Below, piece by piece: positions 1 to 8,752 of a DNA stretch of 64,000 bases. Location of the stretch: assembly GCF_024519155.1 (NCBI RefSeq), contig NZ_JANIFJ010000010.1, positions 1 to 64,000 of the forward strand. The letters are read 5' to 3'. The position numbers and the translations under genes were made by a program. Under the pieces are notes generated by a model. It made no database searches and was not told the origin of the DNA. It saw nothing but the letters and a program-made list of their open reading frames with translations. Source of the stretch: Mangrovibrevibacter kandeliae. GTDB lineage: Bacteria; Pseudomonadota; Alphaproteobacteria; Rhizobiales; Rhizobiaceae. Numbering within the stretch: position 1 is the first letter of the stretch; each line of letters begins with the position of its first letter.

Positions 1-170
1 CCTCGAGCGGCCACCAGCAGCAGGCGCGCCGCGCCGCGAGCCGGCCGAGCGCCGCGCGTCCGGCGGCTCGTGCCGCCGCGCCGCGCCCGGTGGCGCAGCT
101 GAAGACGGTCGGCACCGGCGGCGCCGCACCGAAGGTCGCTGCCTCCGAGGATGGCTGGGAGGAGTTCTGA
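1..170 (+). CDS. Methyl-accepting chemotaxis protein, C-terminal tail (partial)
   Basis: This is the 3' end of a plus-strand gene that begins before the window. The visible 55 residues are an Ala/Pro/Arg-rich low-complexity tail ending in the pentapeptide GWEEF before the stop at 168-170. A flexible linker closing with an xWxxF pentapeptide is the tether by which many chemoreceptors dock the CheR methyltransferase and CheB methylesterase. It is therefore read as the tail of a methyl-accepting chemotaxis protein. The signalling and methylation helices are outside the window, so the assignment rests on the tail alone. Confidence 0.65.
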   Translation, partial: SSGHQQQARRAASRPSAARPAARAAAPRPVAQLKTVGTGGAAPKVAASEDGWEEF

Positions 171-225
171 GCCAGCCGGCAGCCGGCGGACGACCTCCGG
201 TCGTCCCGCACTGCAGGACGTGTCA

Positions 226-266
226 CGAACGCCGGGTCCGAGCCGCATGCTCGGTCCCGGCGTTCG
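226..266. terminator. Strong bidirectional stem-loop between convergent genes
   Basis: A 17-bp stem (arms 226-242 and 250-266, one T-T mismatch at 237/255) closes a 7-nt loop. It lies midway between the stop of the chemoreceptor gene (170, plus) and the stop of the S24 gene (331, minus), so it can serve both. The plus-strand side is followed only by a short T run (CGTTTGAAC), so it is not a textbook U-tract terminator. Confidence 0.7.
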
Positions 267-330
267 CGTTTGAACAAGAACGCTCACCGGTTCGGCCGAC
301 AGGCCCCGCGAGCAGGCGAGCGGCTCGCCG

Positions 331-987
331 CTATTGGCTCGCCCAGAGAATGCGGGCGATCCACTCGATCTCGTCGACCCGGAACTGGCGGTCCGGGTAG
401 GCCGGATTGAGCGAGGCGAGGTCGATGGTGCGCGCGGTGCGGCGCTGCAGGACCTTGGCCATCACCTCGCCGGCGCGGGTGCGCACGACCACACGGTCGC
501 CCCGCCGCACGGCCGCACTCGGCGAGACGATGATGACGTCGCCGTCGCGATAGAGGGGCATCATCGACTCCCCCGAAACCTCGAGCGCGTAGACGGGTTC
601 GTCCGCGGACGGGGAGGGCAGCGCGATCTCGTCCCAGCCCTGACCGGCGGGGAAGCCGGCGTCGTCGAAAAAGCCGCCGCCGCCTGCCTCCGCGAAGCCG
701 AGCAGCGGCACGCCGAGAGCCGGCACCGTTGGCGACTTGCCGACACCGCTCGCAGCACCGCCGGTGACGAAGCCGGTGAACTCCTCGACGCTGGTCCCCG
801 TCGCCTGCATGACCTTGGCGATCGATTCCGTCGACGGCCAGCGGGGGCGCCCGTCGCCGGCCAGCCGCTTCGACTTGTTGAACGTGGTCGGATCGAGCCC
901 GGCCCGGCGCGCGAGACCCGAGGGCGTCATCTTGTGACGCGCCGCAATGGCATCGATCGCGGCCCAGACCCGTTCGTGGGAGAACAT
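331..987 (-). CDS. HTH regulator with S24 (LexA-like) peptidase domain
   Basis: A LexA/CI-type repressor of 218 aa. The N-terminal ~75 residues form a helix-turn-helix (SGLARRAGLDPTTFNKSKR), followed by a linker and a C-terminal S24 peptidase fold. The Ser of SGESMMPLYRDGDV (about residue 141) and the Lys of RAGEVMAKVL (about residue 178) form the expected Ser-Lys dyad, so self-cleavage or latent peptidase function is possible. I chose the ATG at 987. An in-frame GTG two codons upstream (993) is possible, and neither start has a clear Shine-Dalgarno. The gene is a stand-alone chromosomal regulator with no phage genes nearby, and it is convergent with the chemoreceptor and divergent from the YihY gene. 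Its targets cannot be deduced from the sequence. Confidence 0.88.
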   Translation of the reverse strand: MFSHERVWAAIDAIAARHKMTPSGLARRAGLDPTTFNKSKRLAGDGRPRWPSTESIAKVMQATGTSVEEFTGFVTGGAASGVGKSPTVPALGVPLLGFAEAGGGGFFDDAGFPAGQGWDEIALPSPSADEPVYALEVSGESMMPLYRDGDVIIVSPSAAVRRGDRVVVRTRAGEVMAKVLQRRTARTIDLASLNPAYPDRQFRVDEIEWIARILWASQ

Positions 988-1177
988 CGGCACACTCGGT
1001 CGTGCGGGTGGAAGGAATTAAGTCCTTTGAGAGTTCGCTTCTAGGACAGGGCCGGGCGCGAGTCCAGCATGCGCCCGGCCGTCGGGTCGTCGATCCTCGA
1101 GCCTCTCGGAACCTTGACGAAAACATGTCATTGTCGGGAAACGCCGGGAGTGCGGCGTCTGCAACCGACGGAGCTCC

Positions 1178-2191
1178 ATGAGTCTCAGATTCGCGCCGAA
1201 TTCGACGGAGGAGACGCGGCGGCGGGCGAGCGAGCCGGGGCGCGGCCGCGACGCGGCGCTCCCGTCGCAGATTCCGTGGAAGGGCTGGAAGGACATCCTC
1301 TACCGGATCTACCTGTCCTTCTTCGAGGATCGGGTGATGCTGATCGCGGCCGGCGCGACCTTCTATCTCCTCCTGGCGCTGTTTCCCGCCCTTGCCGTCT
1401 TCGTGTCGCTCTACGGCTTCGTCTCGGATCCCGTCACCATCCGCGACCATATCGCCTTCATCGGCCAGTTCCTGCCGCCGGCCGGCACTGAACTCCTGCA
1501 GGGCCAGCTCGAGACGCTGACCAGCCAGGACCCGGCGTCTCTCTCGCTCGGCTTCCTCACCGGCCTCCTGTTCTCGCTGTGGAGCGCCAACAACGGCATC
1601 AAGACGCTGTTCGAGGCGATGAACGTCGCCTATGGCGAGCAGGAGGAGCGCAGCTTTCTCAAGCTCAACGCCGTCGCCTTCTGCTTCACGCTGGGAGCGG
1701 TCCTGCTCGGCATCTTCATGATCGCCATCATCGGCGTCGTGCCGATCGTGATGAACCTGCTCGGGCTGCAGAGTCTGACCGACTGGCTGATCGCCGCGAT
1801 GCGCTGGCCGGTCGCCTTCGCCCTGATCGTCGGCGCCATCGCCTTCGTCTACCGCTTCGGCCCGAGCCGCAACCGGGCGCGGTGGAGCTGGGTGATCCTC
1901 GGCGCGATCATGACGACGCTGGTCTGGCTGGTCGTGTCGGCCGGCTTCACCTGGTATCTCGGCAATTTCGCCAACTACAACGCGACCTATGGCTCCCTGG
2001 GCGCGGTGGTCGGCTTCATGATGTGGGTGTGGATCTCGTCGCTGATCTTCATCATCGGCGCCGAGGTGAACGCCGAGATGGAGCACCAGACCGCGCTCGA
2101 CACCACGGACGCGCCGGAAAAGCCCCTCGGCGCGCGGGGGGCGAGGGTCGCCGACACGATCGGGCGCAACTCGTCGCGGCGCAAGTCCTGA
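1178..2191 (+). CDS. YihY/virulence factor BrkB family membrane protein
   Basis: A 337-aa inner-membrane protein with about six hydrophobic segments: residues ~45-75, ~95-115, ~140-165, ~180-205, ~215-240 and ~250-290. It matches the YihY/BrkB family in length and in landmarks such as MLIAAGATFYLLLALFPALA near residue 50 and a conserved C-terminal segment with YGSLGAVVGFMMWVWIS. The N-terminal ~40 and C-terminal ~35 residues are polar and probably cytoplasmic. BrkB-type proteins were first thought to be tRNA-processing ribonucleases; that is now considered wrong and their function is unsettled. It stands alone, transcribed away from the S24 gene. Confidence 0.9.
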   Translation: MSLRFAPNSTEETRRRASEPGRGRDAALPSQIPWKGWKDILYRIYLSFFEDRVMLIAAGATFYLLLALFPALAVFVSLYGFVSDPVTIRDHIAFIGQFLPPAGTELLQGQLETLTSQDPASLSLGFLTGLLFSLWSANNGIKTLFEAMNVAYGEQEERSFLKLNAVAFCFTLGAVLLGIFMIAIIGVVPIVMNLLGLQSLTDWLIAAMRWPVAFALIVGAIAFVYRFGPSRNRARWSWVILGAIMTTLVWLVVSAGFTWYLGNFANYNATYGSLGAVVGFMMWVWISSLIFIIGAEVNAEMEHQTALDTTDAPEKPLGARGARVADTIGRNSSRRKS

Positions 2192-2240
2192 GCGGCAGCG
2201 TCAACGGCTCTGCGTCGTCGCGGCCGCTGCGGCGCCGGTC

Positions 2241-2711
2241 TCAGACGTCGGCTTCCGCCATCCGCCGCCGGATGTGGTCTACCGTCACCTCCATCGCCTG
2301 AAGCGAGGCCTCAATCTCGGCCTGCTGGTCGCGCAGCACCTGCTGCTGCTCCTCGAAGCGCTCGAGCGCGACGTCGAGTGCGATCCGCTTGCCGTTCGGC
2401 TGGTGGTAGACCTCGATCAGCTGCTTGGCCTCGGTGAGCGAGAAGCCGAGCGTCTTGGCGAGGAGAATGAGGCGCAGCCGCGCCCGGTCGGCGCGCGAAT
2501 ACAGCCGCGTGGTGCCGCGGCGCTCGGGCTTGAGGAGCCCGCGATCCTCGTAGAAGCGCAGCGTGCGCAGCGTCACGCCGAACTCCTTCGCGAGGTCGCC
2601 GATCCTGAAGACCGCCTGCTCCGGCTCCGGGTCCTCGCGCAGGCCGAGCAGGAAGTCGACGTCCAGCGTCAAGGCAGCGCTCGAATCCTCGATACGGTCG
2701 AGTTGGGTCAT
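2241..2711 (-). CDS. MerR family transcriptional regulator
   Basis: A 156-aa regulator. A ~30-residue N-terminal extension precedes a MerR winged HTH (FRIGDLAKEFGVTLRTLRFY) ending in YEDRGLLKPERRG, then a helical dimerisation region rich in Glu and Gln to the C-terminus. There is no Cys cluster, so metal sensing of the classical MerR type is unlikely; the effector is unknown. The ATG at 2711 is chosen because a GGAG lies 9 nt upstream; the frame stays open farther upstream but that part looks non-coding. It is divergent from the polarity-protein gene across a 260-bp region. Confidence 0.9.
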   Translation of the reverse strand: MTQLDRIEDSSAALTLDVDFLLGLREDPEPEQAVFRIGDLAKEFGVTLRTLRFYEDRGLLKPERRGTTRLYSRADRARLRLILLAKTLGFSLTEAKQLIEVYHQPNGKRIALDVALERFEEQQQVLRDQQAEIEASLQAMEVTVDHIRRRMAEADV

Positions 2712-2972
2712 CCCATCAGCTCCGTTCTTCTTATTTTTGGCGAACTGCGGTGATGTCGGGGAGGGGCAGGACCGCCGCGCCGCAATATCGAGATGAGCGC
2801 GCCGCTTACAAGACGCCGCGCCGCTTCGCAATCCAGCCTCGCTCCGTCTTGCCTTACTAAATCCTGAACGAGACACGTGCTCGTTAACCATCCGTTTGCA
2901 ACTGCGGGACGAGTGTCGTGACCAGATGACCCACAACGGGCGGGTCGCCCAGAAGCTCCGAGGACCGCGCTT

Positions 2973-5900
2973 ATGGCCCCTTCAGCCAAGACTTCCCAGC
3001 AGTTTTGGACCGAGCCGGGACGCGAGACCGAGACCTCCTCGCTGTCCACGCTCAGCCGGACGCTGGAGGATCTCGAGGCGAGGCTGGCCTTGCTGTCGCC
3101 GCAACGCCGGGCGCGGCAAGATGCCGCCCTGGCGCCCGCCGCAGCCTCAGTCCGTCATGATCCGTCTGCCGCCCTGCGGGAGCGGGACGGCGCTCTCGGT
3201 TCGAGCGCGTCGCCGCTGACCATGACGCCGCGCCAGCCGGCCTATCCGGAGGACATGACGGCCTTGCCGCGCGGCGCCGAAGCGGCGCGCGAGCGGCCGC
3301 AGCCGGCGGCCGAGGCCGAGCGCCAGGAGGCGCTCGACCGTCGCTTCCGTGAGCTCGCGCGAGAGCTCCAGGAGCTCACCGCCACCGGATCCGGCTATTC
3401 GGTCGTCGCGTCGGTCTCGGAGGAGCTGCAGCGGCTCCGTGCCGAGCTGTCCGGCGAGCTGTCGCAGCGCTTCGAGCCGAACTTCCGCGCCATGCGCGAG
3501 ATGCTGGCCGACCTGCGCGAGATGATCGGCAGCCGGGAAAGTGCGCAGGTGATCTCGCAGGAGATCCACCGCGTCAGCGAGACGCTCGAACGCCTGGCGC
3601 AGGATGGTGCCGAGGGTTCGACGCTCGCCGCACTGCGGTCCGAGCTCACCGAGATGCGCGATCTCCTGGCTCGCACCGCCCGCGAGGAAAGCCTCGACGT
3701 GGTGGGCCGCCGCTGGGACGAGATCGAGCATCGTCTGGCCGACCAGGCGCAGCGCAGCAGCGAGGCCGACCACGACATCAAGCGCGAGCTGGTGCGCCTG
3801 CGCGATTCGCTGCAGTCGCTGGCGAGCGAGGATCAGGTCCGGGCCGTCGAGCAGCGCTGGGCGGAGTTCGAGACGCGCTACCTCGACGGCGAGCCCGCCG
3901 GCGGCGGCGAGGGCCTGTCGCGCATGCTCACCGGCGAGTTCGAGATGCTGCGCGGCAAGCTGGAGGAACTGGCCGGCCACCAGGCTCGACTGGTGGCCGA
4001 CGAGCGCTGGGGTGCGCTCGGCGACACGTTCGCCTCCAAGGACATCGAGGCGTCCATCCGCGAGCTTTCGGGGCGTATGGAGCAGATCGAAGCCTCGCTC
4101 GTCCGGCTGCCCGAGGCGCTGCCGCTGGCGCAGCTGGAGGAGCGCATCCATGCGCTCGCGCTCGGCATCGATGCCCTGGCGCGCGAGCAGCCGCAGGTGG
4201 CCGACGACGAGCAGCTCGGCATCATCGACGACCGGCTCGACGAAATCTCGCGGGCGATCGTGGCCCTGTCGCTGCAGGCGCCGGCCTTCGACATGGCGCC
4301 GATCGAACGGATCGAGGCGCGCATCGCGGCGCTGACGGCGCGGGTCGACAAGATCACCGACGAAGGCGAGCTCGACACCGTGTCGCAGCGCGTGGCCGTC
4401 CTGGCCTCCCGGTTCGAGGCCTTGGCCGACGCGCCGGGTGCGGAAGAGCTGACCCAGCGGCTGCAGGCCTTCACCGACCGGCTCGAAGGCTTCATCGGCG
4501 AGAACGAGGCGGGCGTTCAGCCGGACGTCGCGGCGATCGAGGCCCGGCTCTCGGCGCTTGCCGCCCGGCTGGAGGCCGCCGTCTCGCCGCAGGTCGACAG
4601 CTCCATCGTCGAGGCGCTGGAGGCACAGATTGCCCGGCTGTCGCAGCAGCTCGGCGGCATGCCCGTCGCCGGTCCGCAGGACATCGATCCCGAATTCGAG
4701 CAGCGCCTGATCGCCATCGAGCAGAAGCTGGACGAAAGTCGCGACGGCATGCTCGCCTCGGCGCGGGCGGCGGCCGACGAGGCCGTCGCACGCATGCTCG
4801 AGCATGGCGACCGCCGCGAGAGCGAGCACGTCGCGCGTCTGTCGGACGACCTGCGCGCGCTGGAGCGCCTCGCCCGGGAAACCGACGATCGGGCCAATGA
4901 CGTGTTCGAGGCCGTCCACTCGACGCTCCTGAAGATCGTCGAGCGGCTCGACCTCATCGAGGACGAACTGGGCGCGCAGGCCCGTGTCGAGTTCGAGGCC
5001 GCAGCGGCGGAAGACGAGGCGCTGGAGCGGGCGCGCGTCGAGATGCCCGCCTATGCCGGTCGCGATGCCGGGCCGGCCGAAGCCGCAGGCCTCGACCTCC
5101 TGGAGCGCCCGGAGACCGTCAAGGACGGTCAGGGGCCGAGCGTGAGGGCGCTTGGGCTTGAGCAGGTCGAGGCGCCGTCGCTCGACGTCGCCGACATTCT
5201 CGACCTCAACGAGGCGAACCAGCCGCTCGAACCCGGCTCCGGCGCGCCCAACGTCGCCGCGCTCCTGGAGCGGGTGCGAGCGGAGCGCCAGGGCGAGCCG
5301 CAGCCGGCCGGCAAGGCCGACTTCATCGCCGCCGCCCGCCGCGCCGCATTGGCCGCAGCGGCCGAGGCGCAGTCGCTGCGCACCGATCCGCAAGAGCCCG
5401 AACCGCGCAGCGGCCGGAGCCTCTCGGAGCGTCTCTCGCACCGCCGCAAGCCGATCCTGATGGCGGTCGGCGCAGTTCTGCTGGCGCTGATGGCGCTGCC
5501 GATGGGTCGCGCCTTCCTCTCCTCCTCGCCCGAAGAGGGCACGGCCGATCTCGGCACGGTCTCCGGCGAGGACACGAGCACGCCGCAGATGCCGGCGCCG
5601 GCCGACATCCCGTCGATCACCGCGGCCGAAGCGCCCGAGGCGGATGCGCCCGCTGCAGTGGCGGACCTGCCTGCGCCTCCCTTCGTCCCGACCATCCCGA
5701 CCGATCAGGTGGCCCCGGCTGGCGCCGATGCCGGAGAGCCCACCGAGGACGCGCCACAGCCGGCCGCGACGGCGCCGGCGGCCGTCCCGCCTGCAGCCGC
5801 GGCCGCCCCTGCGGCGGCCTCGGACCCCGCAGCGCCGGACGGCCCGACGCTCGGCGAGGCGACCAGCCGGCTGCCGGCGAGCGTCGGCGACACGCTTCCC

Positions 5901-6761
5901 GCGGTCCCGGAGGGTTTTGCCAACGCCGAACTCGCGTCGGCCGCGACCTCCGGCGACCCGCGCGCGATGTTCGAGATCGGCCTGCGCCTCCTGGAAGGCC
6001 GGGGCGGCGAGCCGCGTCCGCAGGACGCCCTCCTGTGGTTCGCCCAGTCTGCCAAGCGCAGTTTCGCGCCGGCCCAGTACAGCCTCGGCGCGCAGTTCGA
6101 GAAGGGCAACGGCGTGGCCCGCGACACCGGCGCGGCGCGCGACTGGTACCTGCTCGCCGCGCGCCAGGGCAACGTCCGGGCGATGCACAACCTCGCCGTC
6201 CTCTACGCCACCGGCGTCGAGGGCGTGTCCGATCCGAAGAGCGCGGCGCAGTGGTTCGAGAGGGCTGCCGACTACGGCATGCGCGACAGCCAGTACAATC
6301 TCGGCATTCTCTATGCCCGCGGTGCGGGCGTCGACCAGAACCTGCGCCAGTCGTTCAAGTGGTTCGCGATCGTCGCCAAGGCGGGTGACACGGACGCGGC
6401 GGAGAAGCGGGACGAGATCGCCAAGTCTCTGACGCCCAGTGTCCAGAAGAGCCTGACCGCCGAAGTCGACGCCTGGCAGGCTCTGCCGCGGGTCGATCAG
6501 GCGAACTCGGTCGAGGTGCCGGCCGCGTGGGAAGACAAGCCGGATCCGACCGAGACCGGCAGTGTCGACATGAAGCGCGCGATCCGCAACATCCAGGCGA
6601 TCCTGATCAAGCTCGGCTACGATGCCGGCACGCCGGACGGTGTCGTCGGCACCAAGACGACGACGGCCATCCGCGCCTTCCAGAAGGACACCGGCATGGC
6701 AAGCACCGGCACGATCGACGAGCCGCTGATCCGCGCGCTGTTGCAGCGCAAGGACGGTTGA
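2973..6761 (+). CDS. PodJ-like polarity protein: coiled coil, TM, Sel1 repeats, peptidoglycan-binding domain
   Basis: A 1262-aa protein with modular order. Residues ~45-680 are long amphipathic coiled coil, with repeated EARI/L-x2-LAAR-type heptads and many Glu, Arg and Leu. Residues ~680-825 are acidic linker. A single membrane span lies at ~826-846 (preceded by HRRKP). An Ala/Pro-rich periplasmic linker follows to ~970, then three to four Sel1-like repeats (~988-1150; YSLGAQFEKGNGVARD, NLAVLYATG, NLGILYARGAGVDQN). A C-terminal PG_binding_1 domain (~1195-1260; IQAILIKLGYDAGTPDG) closes the protein. This is the architecture of the alphaproteobacterial PodJ family, polar organisers linking cytoplasmic partners to the periplasm and cell wall. 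A GAGGA 9 nt before the ATG supports the start. No operon partner is evident. Confidence 0.88.
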   Translation: MAPSAKTSQQFWTEPGRETETSSLSTLSRTLEDLEARLALLSPQRRARQDAALAPAAASVRHDPSAALRERDGALGSSASPLTMTPRQPAYPEDMTALPRGAEAARERPQPAAEAERQEALDRRFRELARELQELTATGSGYSVVASVSEELQRLRAELSGELSQRFEPNFRAMREMLADLREMIGSRESAQVISQEIHRVSETLERLAQDGAEGSTLAALRSELTEMRDLLARTAREESLDVVGRRWDEIEHRLADQAQRSSEADHDIKRELVRLRDSLQSLASEDQVRAVEQRWAEFETRYLDGEPAGGGEGLSRMLTGEFEMLRGKLEELAGHQARLVADERWGALGDTFASKDIEASIRELSGRMEQIEASLVRLPEALPLAQLEERIHALALGIDALAREQPQVADDEQLGIIDDRLDEISRAIVALSLQAPAFDMAPIERIEARIAALTARVDKITDEGELDTVSQRVAVLASRFEALADAPGAEELTQRLQAFTDRLEGFIGENEAGVQPDVAAIEARLSALAARLEAAVSPQVDSSIVEALEAQIARLSQQLGGMPVAGPQDIDPEFEQRLIAIEQKLDESRDGMLASARAAADEAVARMLEHGDRRESEHVARLSDDLRALERLARETDDRANDVFEAVHSTLLKIVERLDLIEDELGAQARVEFEAAAAEDEALERARVEMPAYAGRDAGPAEAAGLDLLERPETVKDGQGPSVRALGLEQVEAPSLDVADILDLNEANQPLEPGSGAPNVAALLERVRAERQGEPQPAGKADFIAAARRAALAAAAEAQSLRTDPQEPEPRSGRSLSERLSHRRKPILMAVGAVLLALMALPMGRAFLSSSPEEGTADLGTVSGEDTSTPQMPAPADIPSITAAEAPEADAPAAVADLPAPPFVPTIPTDQVAPAGADAGEPTEDAPQPAATAPAAVPPAAAAAPAAASDPAAPDGPTLGEATSRLPASVGDTLPAVPEGFANAELASAATSGDPRAMFEIGLRLLEGRGGEPRPQDALLWFAQSAKRSFAPAQYSLGAQFEKGNGVARDTGAARDWYLLAARQGNVRAMHNLAVLYATGVEGVSDPKSAAQWFERAADYGMRDSQYNLGILYARGAGVDQNLRQSFKWFAIVAKAGDTDAAEKRDEIAKSLTPSVQKSLTAEVDAWQALPRVDQANSVEVPAAWEDKPDPTETGSVDMKRAIRNIQAILIKLGYDAGTPDGVVGTKTTTAIRAFQKDTGMASTGTIDEPLIRALLQRKDG

Positions 6762-6998
6762 CGATTTTAGCTCGACCGCGGCCCAAGGTGGTTTGACAGG
6801 CAAAGGGGTTCAGGCCAAGACGGTCCGAGCCCCTGCCGTCGTTTCAGCGATCGAACATCCGCCGTTTCGTCTGCTCGCGCCGAGGTCGTTGCCCCGCCCG
6901 GGGCCGCCGCCGCGTACCGCGATGAACCGGTCTGTAAACTCCCGGAGCGCATAGTCTTTCGCAGTCAGTGATCCAGCAGCCATGAGCCCGGGGCCCGC

Positions 6999-7925
6999 GT
7001 GAGCTTCTACCTTCCCATCGCCGAGATTTCGGTCAACATCCTGGTGATCGTCGGGATGGGTGCGGCGGTCGGGTTCCTCTCGGGCATGTTCGGGGTCGGC
7101 GGCGGGTTCCTGATCACGCCACTGCTGATCTTCTACAACATCCCGCCGGCGGTCGCGGTGGCCACGGGCGCCAATCAGGTGATCGCCGCATCCTTCTCGG
7201 GCGCGCTGGCGCACTACCGCCGCGGCACGATCGACCTGAAGCTCGGGCTGATGCTGCTGATCGGCGGCGCCGTCGGCTCGGTGCTGGGCGTCTTCCTGTT
7301 CACCATCCTGCGTCGCATCGGCCAGCTCGACCTCATCGTGTCGCTGCTTTACGTCGTGTTCCTCGGCACCGTCGGCGGGCTGATGTTCGTCGAGAGCGTC
7401 AGCGCGATGCGCCGCGGCGGAGGCTCGGGCGAGGTCGGGCGGCGCTCCGGCCAGCACGGCTGGATCCACCGGCTGCCGCTGAAGATGCGCTTCCAGCGCT
7501 CCAAGCTCTACGTTTCGGTCATCCCGGTCCTCGGCATCGGCGCCTTCATCGGCATCCTCGCCTCGGTGATGGGCGTCGGCGGCGGCTTCATCATGGTGCC
7601 GGCCCTGATCTACCTGCTGCGGGTGCCGACCAGCGTGGTCGTCGGCACGTCGCTCTTCCAGATCATCTTCACCGCCGCGGTGACGACGATCCTCCAGGCC
7701 AGCACCAACTACAATGTCGACATCGTCCTCGCCTTCCTGCTGATGATCGGCGGCGTCGTCGGCGCCCAGTTCGGCGCGGACGCGGGGCGGCGGCTGCGCG
7801 GCGACCAGCTGCGGGCGCTGCTCGCCCTTCTGGTTCTGGCCGTCTGCATCCGCCTCGGCGTCGAGCTGGTGGTCTATCCCGGCGAGCTCTACTCGATCAG
7901 CCTGCCGAGCGGGGAGAGCGACTGA
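6999..7925 (+). CDS. TauE/SafE family sulfite/organosulfonate exporter-like permease
   Basis: A 308-aa permease with about eight membrane spans and the family's duplicated glycine-rich motif: GFLSGMFGVGGGFLITPLL near residue 27 and ILASVMGVGGGFIMVPAL near residue 190. TauE/SafE proteins export sulfite, sulfoacetate or related anions across the inner membrane; the substrate here is unknown. The start is GTG 6999, which gives the family's usual N-terminus (SFYLPIAEISVNIL). No strong Shine-Dalgarno precedes it. Its stop overlaps the next gene's ATG by 1 nt, so the two are coupled. The 237 bp upstream (6762-6998) hold nothing I recognise. Confidence 0.9.
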   Translation: MSFYLPIAEISVNILVIVGMGAAVGFLSGMFGVGGGFLITPLLIFYNIPPAVAVATGANQVIAASFSGALAHYRRGTIDLKLGLMLLIGGAVGSVLGVFLFTILRRIGQLDLIVSLLYVVFLGTVGGLMFVESVSAMRRGGGSGEVGRRSGQHGWIHRLPLKMRFQRSKLYVSVIPVLGIGAFIGILASVMGVGGGFIMVPALIYLLRVPTSVVVGTSLFQIIFTAAVTTILQASTNYNVDIVLAFLLMIGGVVGAQFGADAGRRLRGDQLRALLALLVLAVCIRLGVELVVYPGELYSISLPSGESD

Positions 7926-8710
7926 TGCGGGCGATGGCGTTCGGCCTGCTTCTTGTCGTCGCCCTCCTCGCGGCGGGTCGGGCGGCGCTGGCGCAGTCGC
8001 CCGAGACCTTCGAGATCGGCCTGTCGACCGATTCCATCTCGATCACCTCGGACTTCGCCGGCGAGCGCCTCGTCATCTTCGGCTCGCTCGACAACGCCGA
8101 CCAGAAGATCCTGCGGCAGGGCGGCTACGACATCATCGTCGTGCTGGAGGGCCCGCGCCGGCCGGCGGTCGTGCGCGAAAAGGACCGGGTGCTGGGACTG
8201 TGGATCAACCGCGGGTCGGAGAGCTTCGAGACCGCGCCCTCGTCCTACGCGCTGGCCTCGACACGGGCGCTGCGCGACATTTCGGGCTCGGGCATCCTGG
8301 AGCAGCTCGGGATCGGGATCGACAATCTGCGGCTCGGGTTCAACCGGGTGCCGGGCACCGCGAGCCCCAACCGCGACCAGTATGCCGCGGCGCTGCGCCG
8401 CCTGCGCGGCGAGGAGGGTCTCTACCGCGAGACGACGGCGGCCGTGCAGTTCGTTAGTCCCTCGCTGTTTCGCGCCGAACTCGCGTTGCCGGCGGCGCTG
8501 CCGGTCGGCCAGCATCTGGCGCGCGCCTTCCTGTTCCGCCGCGGCGAGTTCCTGCGCGAGCGCTCCGAGCCGCTGTGGGTGCGCAAGGCGGGCTTCGAGA
8601 ACTGGATCTTCGAGTTCTCCAAGGACAACGGCTTCGTCTACGGCATCCTGGCCGTCGCGCTCGCGATCTTCACCGGCTGGTTCGGCCGGCTCGCCTTCAA
8701 GCGCGACTGA
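7925..8710 (+). CDS. TIGR02186 family membrane-anchored protein
   Basis: A 261-aa protein with an N-terminal signal peptide (hydrophobic residues ~5-24, cleavage near ALAQS). It has a periplasmic beta-rich body and one C-terminal membrane span (~236-254, FVYGILAVALAIFTGW), followed by a short basic tail. It matches the alphaproteobacterial TIGR02186 family, which characteristically sits beside a TauE/SafE permease. The shared nucleotide between stop and start (TGATG) points to translational coupling and a common complex. The molecular role is not established. Confidence 0.87.
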   Translation: MRAMAFGLLLVVALLAAGRAALAQSPETFEIGLSTDSISITSDFAGERLVIFGSLDNADQKILRQGGYDIIVVLEGPRRPAVVREKDRVLGLWINRGSESFETAPSSYALASTRALRDISGSGILEQLGIGIDNLRLGFNRVPGTASPNRDQYAAALRRLRGEEGLYRETTAAVQFVSPSLFRAELALPAALPVGQHLARAFLFRRGEFLRERSEPLWVRKAGFENWIFEFSKDNGFVYGILAVALAIFTGWFGRLAFKRD

Positions 8711-8752
8711 CGCCGTCGGCCTGCCGCAACGTGTCCTTCGGGTCGCCGCCGT

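Noticed and set aside
284-2086. A 600-codon minus-strand frame through the S24 and YihY genes
   Set aside because: It overlaps two recognisable genes and is rich in Arg, His and Asp, as expected of an antisense frame in GC-rich DNA.
3147-6803. A 1218-codon open frame on the minus strand across the PodJ-like gene
   Set aside because: It is composition-driven: Arg/Gly/Leu/His-rich with no domain, no ribosome binding site and complete overlap with a well-supported gene.
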